A DNA stretch of 64,000 bases from Opeltia flavorubescens (taxonomy: Eukaryota > Ascomycota > Lecanoromycetes > Teloschistales > Teloschistaceae). Below, one piece after another: positions 1 to 10,745 of the stretch. Where the stretch lies: NCBI GenBank assembly GCA_000442125.1, contig KE546968.1:585932-649931 (forward strand). The letters run 5' to 3'. A program made the translations under genes and the position numbers. Position 1 is the stretch's first letter, and each line of letters starts with the position of its first letter. Under the pieces are notes generated by a model. That model had not been told where the DNA came from and made no database searches. It saw only the letters and a program-made list of their open reading frames with translations.

Positions 1-2586
1 CACGTCTACACACGCATTTAGCCGGTACGCGATTGGATCATTGTAGTGCAGAATATTGTAGAGGTTGTCAACTGCAAGACATCCATAGGTACCCGCTTCA
101 CCGGCCACACCAGGACTGCTATCTTCCTCGTCGGCTTCTGGTTTGTTCCTATCTCGGCGTGGCAATAAGGGTGCCTTGTTGAGCAGCAAGAAGAAGCCGG
201 CGGGACTACCACAGAAGAAGAGGCTTTTGGTATCAAACTCAAAGATATCATTATGGGGTCTGCCATTTGTAAGATCAAGCTTGGGTAATCGCGTTGGCTG
301 CTTGCTTAGGATGTCCAGTGCCATGACACTTCCAAGCGAATGGGCAATCAGATGGACTCTACCACTCTCCTCAAACCCAGGGTTGTTCTTGCACCATAAA
401 CGATAGACCCGATTAGCCTCCCGGATGACAGCTTCAATCATCCTGGGTTTGTGATGCGAAAGATAGTAGGGAATGTCAAGCATCACATCGCTGATCAAAT
501 TACGGACCGCTGGCAAGGATTCAGCAGTGATATCTTTCAGCGTGTATTCATTCTTGGAAGACACCCCGTCCTTTTGATTCGGATTCGGTCGTGGACCACC
601 TTCCTCGAATTTAAGGGTTGATCGCCAGTTGATAGGGAGCACCATGATACCACCAAGATCTTGTCTCAGCCACGGTCTGACTGACTCAGACTCCAACTCG
701 ACATTAATTTGGCGACGGAAGGCATTGATGGCATGGGTAAAGTGGAAGCTCTCTACCCGTTCCGAGAGCTTTTGCCCGATTCCATGAATTACTAGCACCA
801 AGTCCGTCGGCTTTGAACGCTCATCAGCCGACATACACGCCACACATGATTTTAGTATGTCCTGTGGAAACGATGGAACACGAGAAGGGGCGGAGTTCGC
901 TCCCAATGTGTTATCTTGAGCTTTCTCAGCGGCAACTCCACTTTTCTTGGATGGAGGATGGAGCTTTTCCCAAACCTTGTAGTCGAAGCCACGGACAACA
1001 ACATCACCTATGGCCCGTCCTTTGCGAATAGGTCCGAGAGGTTTTCGGCCTCGGGCAGCAGATGGCAGTTGATTAGGCCTTAGAATTTGTGCATCTTTTG
1101 CATTTACATATATGACACTGCATCTGGCATATTTTTTCTCGATGGCATCCTTAAGATCCTCCAATGTTCCAGCAGCCCTATTCTCTGGTCTACTTGCTTG
1201 TTTGATGGCCTTCTTGCGAGCCCTTTCGTCCCGATCAAGCTTATCGGACGCCGTAGCAAGCAGAGAAGCTTTATTCTTAGCTGTTGCTGGTCTGCTATCA
1301 TCTTTATGGATCTCCAAATCAGGCCATAGGCGATGAACGACCTTTGTTTCGGCCTCAGCACCAATTTCAAGGCAGCTGTTTAGCTCGTCGGTGTACGTTT
1401 GCGTCCAGGGTTGCATATACTCATAGCCTTCTTCAAGCTGGTTGGCTACGTCCGGTGGCACAGGAAGCATAGAATTTTTATAGAACCATGTACCACGTAC
1501 GACCGATGAGATGTCATGAACAGGATCCCAATATATGGGACCCATTTTCAAGTCTGGAATCTCAACTAAATGAAGACGTGATACGCCAACCGGGACTGTG
1601 ATCTGCTCAGCGGCCTTATGCGAGTGAGAAGTACGTCGTTCGGACTTGGCAGCTTTTGATCGATGGATTAGAGATCCGAAATCAGAGTCTGTTTCTGGCT
1701 GACCCGAGTCATCTTCTTCAACTTGCCCTTCTGATAGGCCTTTCTGTGCACTTTGAGGTCCAATGTCTTCGCTAGCTGTAGCGGTGCCATCTGTTTGAGC
1801 TTCGTTCTTGGGAGGGTTGCGAAGGCGTGATCGAGATCGTAAGCGACTAGCTGCTCGAAGAAAGGGTGTGCCGGTAGTATCTCGCTCTGATGGACTCGAG
1901 CCGTACGGCGCATCGTTGGATGGACGCTTGAAATGACGGGAAAACCTTCCAATCGGTGGGCTTTGACCACTTTCTTCATCCCTTCCTTCCTCTCCCTGCC
2001 TGTGGAATGGCGTGCGATGCTTTTTAGGTATTGCAGCTTCGACCTCATCCTGCCCAATCTCATCAGGGTTTATAGGCAAAGCGGCATCGAAGGGAATATG
2101 TTCTGGATTGTCACATAAGACGAGGTGCGGGTCTGTAGGAGAGTATCGCAATGCAGGCTTCTCCTCCTGGCTTGCTTCATTCTCCTCTTTTTCCACAAGC
2201 TGACCTGGAAAGGAAAAATCATCATCTTCCGGATGAGTGGCTTCGGTTGCCCTTGAAATTCTATCCTGCTTTGATCTAGATCTTCTCCATTTTGCCTCGT
2301 GCCTCTCCTTCTTGGCCTGCTGCAAGAGCTGCCATGCTTCTTCGAGAGCCTTGTTATCTGCGACGGAGAAGGGCCGTGGGGAAACCTTGGATGCAGTGAC
2401 GGGCTTGCTTGAAGGGGAGGGTATAGGTGAAAGGGGATCGTCTATTGGCAAAGGCGAACTATAGAAGAATTGAGCCCGGATTAAGGGTGCATCTGCGGAC
2501 ACGGTAGAGGCCCTTCGAGTAAAAAGGTTGGACTCGGGGTGTAGCGAGCATTCAGGGCCATAAGTGTGAGCCGTAGTCGAGAGCAT
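1..2586 (-). CDS. DDHD-domain phospholipase (PA-PLA1 family), 3' end missing
   Basis: One intron-free frame runs from the ATG at 2586 to the left edge (862 codons seen). DDHD proteins are intracellular phospholipases A1 acting on phosphatidic acid and related lipids; the yeast relative is YOR022C. The N-terminus carries ADAPLIRAQFFYSS, typical of the fungal family. Around residues 600-605 lies LVLVIHGIGQ, a standard start of the lipase region, and near residue 752 is AHSLGSVMALDI, the serine-lipase elbow with its nucleophile Ser. The last residues, NLYNILHYNDPIAYRLNA, are the start of the DDHD domain, so the metal-binding DDHD residues lie outside the window. The start is the first ATG in frame and precedes the conserved N-terminal motif. 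A cytosolic or membrane-associated location is inferred from the family; no signal peptide is visible. Confidence 0.95.
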   Translation of the reverse strand, partial: MLSTTAHTYGPECSLHPESNLFTRRASTVSADAPLIRAQFFYSSPLPIDDPLSPIPSPSSKPVTASKVSPRPFSVADNKALEEAWQLLQQAKKERHEAKWRRSRSKQDRISRATEATHPEDDDFSFPGQLVEKEENEASQEEKPALRYSPTDPHLVLCDNPEHIPFDAALPINPDEIGQDEVEAAIPKKHRTPFHRQGEEGRDEESGQSPPIGRFSRHFKRPSNDAPYGSSPSERDTTGTPFLRAASRLRSRSRLRNPPKNEAQTDGTATASEDIGPQSAQKGLSEGQVEEDDSGQPETDSDFGSLIHRSKAAKSERRTSHSHKAAEQITVPVGVSRLHLVEIPDLKMGPIYWDPVHDISSVVRGTWFYKNSMLPVPPDVANQLEEGYEYMQPWTQTYTDELNSCLEIGAEAETKVVHRLWPDLEIHKDDSRPATAKNKASLLATASDKLDRDERARKKAIKQASRPENRAAGTLEDLKDAIEKKYARCSVIYVNAKDAQILRPNQLPSAARGRKPLGPIRKGRAIGDVVVRGFDYKVWEKLHPPSKKSGVAAEKAQDNTLGANSAPSRVPSFPQDILKSCVACMSADERSKPTDLVLVIHGIGQKLSERVESFHFTHAINAFRRQINVELESESVRPWLRQDLGGIMVLPINWRSTLKFEEGGPRPNPNQKDGVSSKNEYTLKDITAESLPAVRNLISDVMLDIPYYLSHHKPRMIEAVIREANRVYRLWCKNNPGFEESGRVHLIAHSLGSVMALDILSKQPTRLPKLDLTNGRPHNDIFEFDTKSLFFCGSPAGFFLLLNKAPLLPRRDRNKPEADEEDSSPGVAGEAGTYGCLAVDNLYNILHYNDPIAYRLNACVDV

Positions 2587-3300
2587 GCTGTTGTAGTATG
2601 ATAGCCACAGGAAATGAAGGTGCGTGTAGGAATCAACCTGCCTGCAGGCGTCTTTGTGTGGAGACTCAAGGACACATGATGTGGGCTGGCCTGCAGAATG
2701 ACAACACTATCGTTGCCTTGAGGGCCGAGCTTATCCTCGACGCCACGTATGCAGGAGGAAAGTCTAGAAAGAATACTGAAAAATAATTAATGAAGAGATC
2801 GGAAGTAGCCCAGCAGCTACATGGTCCGTGGAAGATGGTATCTTGCTCGGGAAATGGCCAGCAAAATCGTGGTGGGGTCCAGTCATGTGGGGTAGCTGCG
2901 ATCAATTGATGGGATTCTTTTTTTATGAAATGCACCCAATCAGTGACATTCCGTTGCCTCCTCTCCACATATTCCTAAAAAGGCTTGAGTTTTGGTTTAT
3001 TTTTGGTTGACGCATTGCTTTAAAAAGATGTATGGTTTTATGCATCTTATGGAGATTTCAGTACACCAATCTATGTAAACTGACGCCGTCTTGGTAGGCT
3101 AGCAACCCAACATATAATATACATAAAGTTTTAAAGCTAGTGTTAATTGTAGCAACCCGACTATCCCTATTCAATTCTTGGCCGATAAGGATAAGCTGAA
3201 CATTCCCATCCTCCTGCCTCCCTGCATACCCGCTACCTTGTATGTACTAGCCTGGAGAGCTCCGCGCCCAAGTATCGTCGTACATGTTCGCAACTGACTC
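2587..3300. other. Intergenic, promoter side of the DDHD gene
   Basis: About 0.7 kb between the start of the DDHD phospholipase gene and the stop of the next minus-strand gene. It holds the promoter of the former and the 3' region of the latter. An AT-rich stretch lies at about 3000-3180. No coding region, RNA gene or repeat was recognised. Confidence 0.6.
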
Positions 3301-5077
3301 TCAAGAGCGATGAGCGTCGGCGAAAGGGTTGATGTACGCCTCGGAATCAGCGCTGTCCCGTGAACCGAAACCTCCAGGAGGCTCCCATTTGCGTTCGACT
3401 CCGTATTTGGTGGCTTCTTGCTCGTCTCTCACCTTCTGCTGGTCCCTCATAATCTTCAAAACCCTCACTTGAACCTGCTGGAATGCCATAAAAGTCACCA
3501 TTGGCGCTCCTAGTAGCTCTAGAATCTTGTAAATATCCTGACACTGCTTGCGGATTGTACTGTCTCCCGTACAAAAAGTACGCACACTCATTTCCTTGGC
3601 AAGAGTCTTCCATGAATTCATCATCGCATTCAAGTTCATGGCGTTTTCGGCATTGGGCCCATAGAAGCGGAATTCTTTGATATTCGAGAGTACAAGATCT
3701 CGCTGAGTAAGTTGATCGAACATGAAATCAATCACCTGCGGCCGGTTCTTTTGCGTCCAGAAGTTCAACACCTTGGCCACCGACTCGATGGACATACGAC
3801 CTTGCTCTTTCTGGATCTTCAGATACTGGTTGGCTGTTGCACAGATCATAAGCTCAGCATCCGCGTAAAATTTGGCTTGCTCTGGAGGACTCAATGACAC
3901 CGGAAATGTAGACTCCACTGGCACAGTCCTGGCCTTCGATGGCGATTCGCGACTGGATAGTGTAGCCGGGATAAGCTTGGAAAGCTCGCCTTGGGAGATT
4001 GATGTTGGAATGAACCTGGTTACGCCTCCAGTCTACCATATTGCATTAGTCACGGTTCACCTGTGCAGGAACGCTGGGCAATTCACCATTCCTTCTATGT
4101 GATGCTTGAATTTTTCTCCCAAGTGCTTGACTCCCTTCTTGCGGCCATCCTCACTGGGGAGCTCTTTCATGCTGGTGCTGCGACCAAGAAATCCATTCTC
4201 ACCAAAAAGTTGTTTCATTGGGGAGCGTGAGCGTTTTGTTGGGCTTGCAGGCGGATATGCTGGCAGAGATTTCTGTGTGTCATGATTATAGCTTCCCTCC
4301 GATGTTTGATCTTCCTTGATATCGTCAAGACCCTTGATAGGGGATGGAGTCCGATTTGCTGGCAGCCGTCCACGGGAATGAGCGGATGGCGTAGTCTCTG
4401 AATTATGATGGGAGTTCTCGCTGTTAGCATCATAACGATTTGATCGTTGGGGTTGCGGGGATCCAGAAGAAACATGATTATGTCCACCATTCAGGCGGAA
4501 ACTGACGTTGTTTTCTGAAAGGGAATGGCTTATTCCTTTTGGCTTGTGTTGATACTTGGTTGGCTGATATCGAGGTGCAGATGGAAGCCTCTTCGCGTTC
4601 GCTTTCTCATACTCTCTTAGGAGATCTTCAATCTTTGTGAAGCGTTCTTCATGAAAGGAAGTTCGATCCATTTTGTCGAAAGGGCTCCTGCCCGTTAAGG
4701 TGAGTATATAATCGAGTAATTGGAAACATTTCACACCGCGTACGGGGGGGGAGGGCTGGTACTCACATGACAGTCATTGTCGCTTTGGTATTGCTATTAT
4801 CGGACGGGCTAAACTTGATAGGATCCACAGAATCGAAGTTATCTTCCAAATGAGGGTTGTCATCAAAGTTTGAATCCATTAGCAAGCGATGAGTGAGTTC
4901 TTGCAATCCTTTTTTACTAGACGGTGATGGTAAAGGTTGCATAGGCTGAATCATGTTCCTTTTAGGAGGCGACTTTGCGGGATGCAACGAATGAGGGGGT
5001 TGAAAATGCGAAGGTGATCGTCGATCAAATGAGAGCTCTGGTGATGCGTGATTCAGATCAATAGGTCGCTTCGCCAT
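3301..5077 (-). CDS. Uncharacterised fungal protein, 547 aa
   Basis: Three exons: 5077-4767, 4687-4087 and 4032-3301 (phases 2 and 0), giving 547 aa. Intron 1 has GTGAGT and intron 2 an ACTAA branch site. The start is the ATG of MAKRPIDLNHASPE; an earlier in-frame extension is possible but would add only a short N-terminal piece. The first 300 residues are low-complexity, rich in Ser, Pro and basic residues, with phosphosite-like SPFDKM and RTPSPIKG motifs. The last 200 residues (from about 350) look globular and mostly helical, with conserved-looking segments such as VLNFWTQKNRPQVIDFMFDQ and NIKEFRFYGPNAENAMN. I do not recognise a named domain. The pattern suggests a conserved ascomycete protein with a disordered regulatory N-terminus. 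No membrane segment or signal peptide is seen. Confidence 0.85.
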
Positions 5078-5522
5078 TTTTAGTAGCTTGATTATTGAAG
5101 GTCTGAAGGGAGTAGCTTGACAATGAGAATGGAAAGTAAACAATGCGAAGGTCTGGCAAAAGAGTGTACTATTGTTGTGTGATGCGTCGAGTATTTACCT
5201 GTGGATGTTTATATTCATCTTCGGCTGTTTCAACAAGTGCTCATGCCACTGTCTGGTCTTGAGGGTGGTGTACGGCCAACAACATTTGAGAGCATGAATT
5301 TGACTCGGGAGATCAAACCTTTGACTCTAGTGCGAACATCGGGTTTCTGTGGATCAGACTTCTTTCGACAATGAGCTAGATATTAATTTCAGCAACAAGG
5401 TAGAACAAGATAAATACCGCGGCCGCCAAAGGGCGATTGGTACATGATGCAGAGAACTAACCTCCATCATTCCAAACCTGTACACTTTCTCGAGCTCGTG
5501 CGATTAGTGGCCATTTCGAATA
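5078..5522. promoter_or_regulatory. Upstream region of the 547-aa protein gene
   Basis: 445 bp upstream of the ATG at 5077 (minus strand). It must hold the promoter and 5' UTR of that gene. No TATA-like element could be singled out, and nothing else was recognised. Confidence 0.4.
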
Positions 5523-5840
5523 CTATTGCCCCTCAATACTCGTTTCACAGTTTGATTGGGATGAACCAACTGTCCTCTCCGCCTGTGCCGAGCGCCACTC
5601 ATGCCAGAGTACCTGTTCTTCCCGGGTGCCTTGATTTGGATTTTCCAAAAAATTCCGCAGCACTCGGGAGGAACTTCGCAAAAGTTCTTCGCCGTATCGT
5701 TCTCCAAGGCGTTGGAGAAGTGCATAACGGCCTGTACCATAAGGGTATTTTTCAGGAAATCTTTCCTGATTCCCTACGACGTCGACAATGAATTGATGAC
5801 ATTCGACTGGGTCCCACGGTATGATGTGCTCAAGGCTCAT
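5523..5840 (-). CDS. Small hypothetical ORF, 105 aa (doubtful)
   Basis: An intron-free minus-strand ORF starting MSLEHIIPWDPVECHQ and ending SIEGQ. Its composition is protein-like: a Trp/Asp/Pro start, then a charged helical stretch RYALLQRLGERYGEELL and a Trp-containing LWHEWRSAQAER. It shows no low complexity, unlike chance ORFs nearby. No domain is recognised and no signal peptide or membrane segment is seen. It stands alone in a gene-poor stretch, so it could be a lineage-specific gene, the last exon of a decayed gene, or chance. Confidence 0.35.
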   Translation of the reverse strand: MSLEHIIPWDPVECHQFIVDVVGNQERFPEKYPYGTGRYALLQRLGERYGEELLRSSSRVLRNFLENPNQGTREEQVLWHEWRSAQAERTVGSSQSNCETSIEGQ

Positions 5841-7656
5841 GATATTATGGGATTAACTGGAATTACTCGGCCGCTAAGTAACATTAGCCGAATAAAGATG
5901 AATCAGGTAGGCTTGGTACAATTAGGTTATGGAGGCATTTGATGAGCTGTTGGATGTGAATGTGTTTCTTTGGGAAGTAGATAACTGTGAACAATGTCAC
6001 ATGCTCTTATAATGGTTAGCGTACAATCGAGATATGAAACTTACCCGTTTTGACCCCATAGAGCACAACTGCTGGACTTTTCTTGACGGCAGACATACGA
6101 AGGAAAGAATCACATTACTTACACCATGAATCGGCAGCTCATTATCTTTGAGCACAGAGGCTCTCGAAAAGAGAGGGCACTAGAATAGCAAAAGGTCGAC
6201 CAGAATTACTCCTTCAGATCAGATTCATTGATTTCAGTAACCCGAGATATGAGACAGCGTTGAAAGCTTGTATAGATCATTCTGGCCGCATCTTGAGGGC
6301 CGGATGAGATTCTGATCTGAGCCTCAGGCAGCATGCGCGTTCTGCACGAATTTCTCGTCGTCTAGCATCAAGAAAGGCCTCTCGGGAATTCCAGATCACG
6401 ATGGCATGATGGCCAAATTCAGACCTGGTTTTCCTTCTTACAGGCCGAATCCCCGCAGCTCTTAGACCACTCGGCTTCTGGAACAACCCTTGGCAAACTT
6501 AGGAAATAGCTGTGAAGAACCAATCTTCTTTTAACTGAGCCTTCTCATGAGGAGGCCGAAAGGTACTGTGATGGGGGGAGAGACACATTACTACTGTCTT
6601 CATGACAAGTCCATGACAGGAAATGAGCATACATCATAATAATGCAATGAAGATTCTGTTGGATGAGATGATGCACTGAAAGGAACAAGCACCTCCTGAG
6701 AAGAAAAAGGCTATACATATTTACATCAGAGCGACATACTCTGAGTCCAAAGAAAAATGTACCTGATCAAGAGATTTGCCAGAGACGAAGAAGTGCAACA
6801 CCGATGCCGGCTTCATGTCAGAAGGAAGGAAAGCCGATCTTCAAGAAGCTTCTCAGTATCGGATTGTAGATGGTCCCTCGCGTTTGCGCGACCAAATAAC
6901 ATTGCTCGATACCATCATTCTGTCCTGTGCTGCTTTGCATCTGAACGAGGCTTCGAGAAAGTTCACCCGAATTCAGCTCGGTCGATGTCGGGACGATTGA
7001 TGGAAGACGGGACTCGACCAGTAGAATACTGAAGCCTAGACACGCGAGGATGCATAACATATGTGTCTTGCAGAACTTTGGAGTAGGCTAAAGCATGCAT
7101 GAAGTTGGGAAGGTTGAGACGAATGCCGAGCGAGTACTGTATGTAACTTGCTTGGCTCATAGCGCGCAAAGCCCCCTTCACCACCAACATGACACGATAA
7201 ACTCCTATAGATCCAATTCAAATATCCTCAGTGACTTCGCTATGCCTATATCCGAACACGGCGCGTTCTTGTTCAAGAGAGCTCTTCCGAAGGTCCATAT
7301 TGGCATAAAGCGCTATGGATATTGAAAGCCGGACNCCCTTCTATCCGCAATGTCCCCCCGCCAGACCCTTCCCCACCCATGACATAACTTCTCGCTACAC
7401 CCTCACGAGACTCAACGATTTGAGATCTGCCACAACCATGACACGGTACTCGTCGTATCGCGATCCATTCATCGGGAGGCCGACGGTAGGACCCGAGATA
7501 TGAAAATCCTAGCCATCTGCGGGGTCGCGCCAGTAATGAAGGAAGTTAAAAAGAATAGAAAAGAACTGTTTATCATATCGGACCATTTCGGTCGAGTCCC
7601 TGAACTGCAAAACGGTCGAGAACATCTCTTGATCTTCGGACCGTTGCGGAAACGCA
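5841..7656. other. Gene-poor intergenic stretch
   Basis: 1.8 kb upstream of the monooxygenase gene. Several short overlapping ORFs occur but none has protein-like composition or splice support. One undetermined base (N) lies at 7334. The promoter of the monooxygenase must lie at the right end. No repeat or RNA gene was recognised. Confidence 0.55.
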
Positions 7657-9797
7657 ATGAATGAAATCACTTCGACAGCACACTTTGACATCGTCATTGT
7701 AGGAGCGGGTCCAGCAGGTCTCTTTCTGGCAGTATGTCTTGCGCGATTGGGTTATCGAATTAAACACGTCGATAAGCGGCGTGCCCCAACAATCACAGGT
7801 GGATCAAAATATACTTCCTTTTTACTACAATACCTACTAATTCGGAAACACAACACAGGGAGAGCAGACGGTGTTCAGCCCAGGAGCTTGCACGTTCTTC
7901 GGAACATGGGCCTCAAACGACAGATTATGTTACACAATCCCGCCAAGGTCTATGAGGTCTCTTTGTAAGATATCGTTTTCTATGCTAAGCGGCAGATTCG
8001 ATGCTGGGGGCGAGGCTGATCTATATAGTTGGGATCCTATGCCTACAGGCAATGGTATTCGAAAGACTGGGAGTTTGTCATCTTGCCCCGAGTTCATCAA
8101 CGCCAGATATCCATTTACGACAATGCTGCATCAAGGCTTCATCGAGAGGATTTTCATTGAGGATATGCGAAAGCACGGGGCTAACGTCCAACGGCCATGG
8201 GAGATTGCTGACTTTGAGATCGAACATGGAGACAGAGAGTATCCTATCAAGGCCACTTTCAAGCAGGCCGAGACGGGGGAAATCGAAACGGTCCAGTCAA
8301 AATATCTTTTCGATGGCGAAGGAGCCAGGAGTTTCGTCCGAGAACGTCTAGGTTTCAAGTTCCATAAGGAGCCGGTGTCGTATGTCTGGGGAGTGATGGA
8401 TGGCATGGTCAGGACAGATTTTCCAGATATCAAGGTCTACACATGGCATCGAAAATGTGAGATAACAAGCAAACGCTTATACCAACCCAGGTCAAATGTA
8501 CTATTCACTCGAATCACGGTTCTATCATGATAATACCACGGGAGAACAATCTGGTCCGACTCTACATACAACTTGCATCTTCTACGGACCATGATTTTAG
8601 TTCACACAAAGATGCTACAGAAGGCCATGTACAAGGGTGTGCTAAGAAGATCTTAGCTCCGTACCACATCGAATGGGATCGCGTTGAGTGGTTCTCTGTC
8701 TATGCCATCTCTCAAGGCATTGTAGAACATTATTCCAGTGAAAATCGAGTTTTTCTTGGGGGCGACTGTTGTCACACGCATAGCGTATGTCAAAATTTAC
8801 TAGTCCAACTATGAAAGAGGGGCTGACAGAAAATTAGCCAAAAGCAGGGCAGGGGATGAACACAGCTTTTCATGACGCTCTGAATCTTGCTTGGAAATTA
8901 CATTTGGTTGAAGCTGGCTTTGCTGACCCTTCTGTATTGTCTACCTACGAGTCCGAACGCAAAATGATCGCTGAAAATCTTCTCCAATTTGATGCCAAGT
9001 ACGCAGCTTTATTTTCTCAACGAAGTCCATCTACAAGCGAGGTCGATGATGTTTCCAAGTCTGATAATCATGGCGAAGAGAACGAATTTATTAAAACTTT
9101 CAAAGCGAACCAGGAGTTCACCTCAGGGTACGGAGTGCGATATAACGCAAACGAGTTCAATTGGTCTCCCAATCATCCGGCTACCTCTTCCCTTTTCATT
9201 CGAGGGGGAAGCAAGCTTCGAGCTGGATACATGATGCCTTACGCCAACGTCACTCGTGTAATCGACGCAAACTTTATACACTTGGAGCAAGCAGTGCCCT
9301 GGAATGGATCGTTCAGGATTTTCATTTTTGCTGGCAGGCCTTCGAAGACGAGACAGGCTCTTGCCGACCTCGCAGCCAACCTTCAGAGGCGGAACAGCTT
9401 CTACACAGCGTACGAGCGGACTGACCGGCAGACAGTGTCGTACCATGAGCGTGATAACCCGCACTCTCGATTTTTCACAATATGCACTATCTTTGCATCA
9501 CCGAAAGACGATGTCAATATACCTGAATTGGTACCAGCGCTCTTCGCGCGCTATAGCAGCCATGTATACGCCGACGATGTTTGGGATAGGCGGGTACCAG
9601 AAGCGTATGCGCCAGCGCATGCAAAGATGGGTCTGGATGTCGAGTCAGGGGCCGTGATTGTAGTCCGACCAGATAGTCACGTTGGATGCGTGGTCCAATT
9701 GGTCGAGGGAAGTGGAACTGCAGATGCTCTAAATGAGTACTTTGGTGCATTTGTCACGAAGAAACTTGGTCGAGAGCATCTGGCCGCGAAAATGTAG
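7657..9797 (+). CDS. FAD-dependent aromatic monooxygenase (phenol 2-monooxygenase type)
   Basis: Five exons: 7657-7798, 7859-7964, 8029-8434, 8491-8784 and 8838-9797, giving 635 aa, the normal size for fungal phenol hydroxylases. The order of motifs is classic for group A flavoprotein hydroxylases: an N-terminal dinucleotide fold ([12 protein letters not shown], residues 11-22), a substrate/FAD region [16 protein letters not shown], the LLFDG-type motif [16 protein letters not shown], and the GD motif [17 protein letters not shown] spanning intron 4. The C-terminal third matches the thioredoxin-like dimerisation domain of this family. The enzyme probably hydroxylates a phenolic ring with NAD(P)H and O2; the substrate cannot be read from sequence. 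No transporter, regulator or ring-cleavage dioxygenase gene lies beside it, so it is not part of a visible catabolic cluster. The intron 3 donor (GTCTAC) is weak. Confidence 0.93.
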
Positions 9798-10745
9798 TAG
9801 TTCAATGAGCTTGGAGGTAGGGACGAGAATAAAAATCAAATCATGCCGTACCACGAAAGAATTGCTCGAAATGTCTGAAAGATCCGGTTTTCTTGATCCG
9901 TCTTCTTTCGTCAATATGGGATCCTAGTTTGGGCTTGTGGAAAAAGGTTTAAGTCCGCGATACAATATGGAACGAAAATCACCAACCTCCTTGCTTGAAA
10001 TTCAGTATTCGAGATCTAGTTCCCCAGATATAACGGAGTATGTACCCTTCTCACAGAGTTCAGCAGTAATGGATCTTCCGAGGCAAAGTTCTCTGAGTAG
10101 ACCAAAGTCGCGTTCGATAAGGGGCGCAGGATCAGCTCTACTAGCTACATGGGAACAATCACAGGAAAGGAATAGATGCCGATACACCGATTAAAACTGA
10201 GTAAGCTTTTATACTACATTGCAAGAGCACATATCAGCCATGCTTGACGAATCAACGGTGCGTTCTTAGTGATGGGACTACGCAGGGAAAGGGAATCTGG
10301 GGTAATCGTCCGGTGTGGGGGCCAGCGTGGTGATTGGAGAATGGGCAGCCATTAGCGTTGGTAAGAGCCTATCAAAAGCGGCGACAGCGAGGCTCTGGAA
10401 TTGCGGCTGACAGGCAGTTTGACGTGCATTAGCGTCATCGCCGGTAGCTGTTTGCGAAAATTGAGGCTCTTTCCGGAGTTTGGATGTTGTAAATGCTTCA
10501 TGTCTTGTCTTCTTGCATGTGAAATCTGATCAACTAGCACAATCACATGTTCGGACGATGAATTTTTTCACGACCAGCGCTAGGCTACGGCCAGAAAGCC
10601 CTGCCTCCGTCAACAAGAACCATCCATCCTCTTCATCCATTTCCATCAGCCTTCATCGTAACTTCCACTTTGCTTCATCATCCACAGTTGCTAGCTCATC
10701 ACATTGTAACCATCGCACCTGCTACAAGATTAGCTATCGTGAGTC
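9798..10745. other. Intergenic region upstream of the Ulp1 protease gene
   Basis: About 0.95 kb. It contains the 3' region of the monooxygenase and the promoter and 5' UTR of the Ulp1 gene. A pyrimidine-rich tract (TCCTCTTCATCC and similar) lies at about 10610-10700 just before the start, as is common in ascomycete leaders. No other feature was recognised. Confidence 0.5.
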
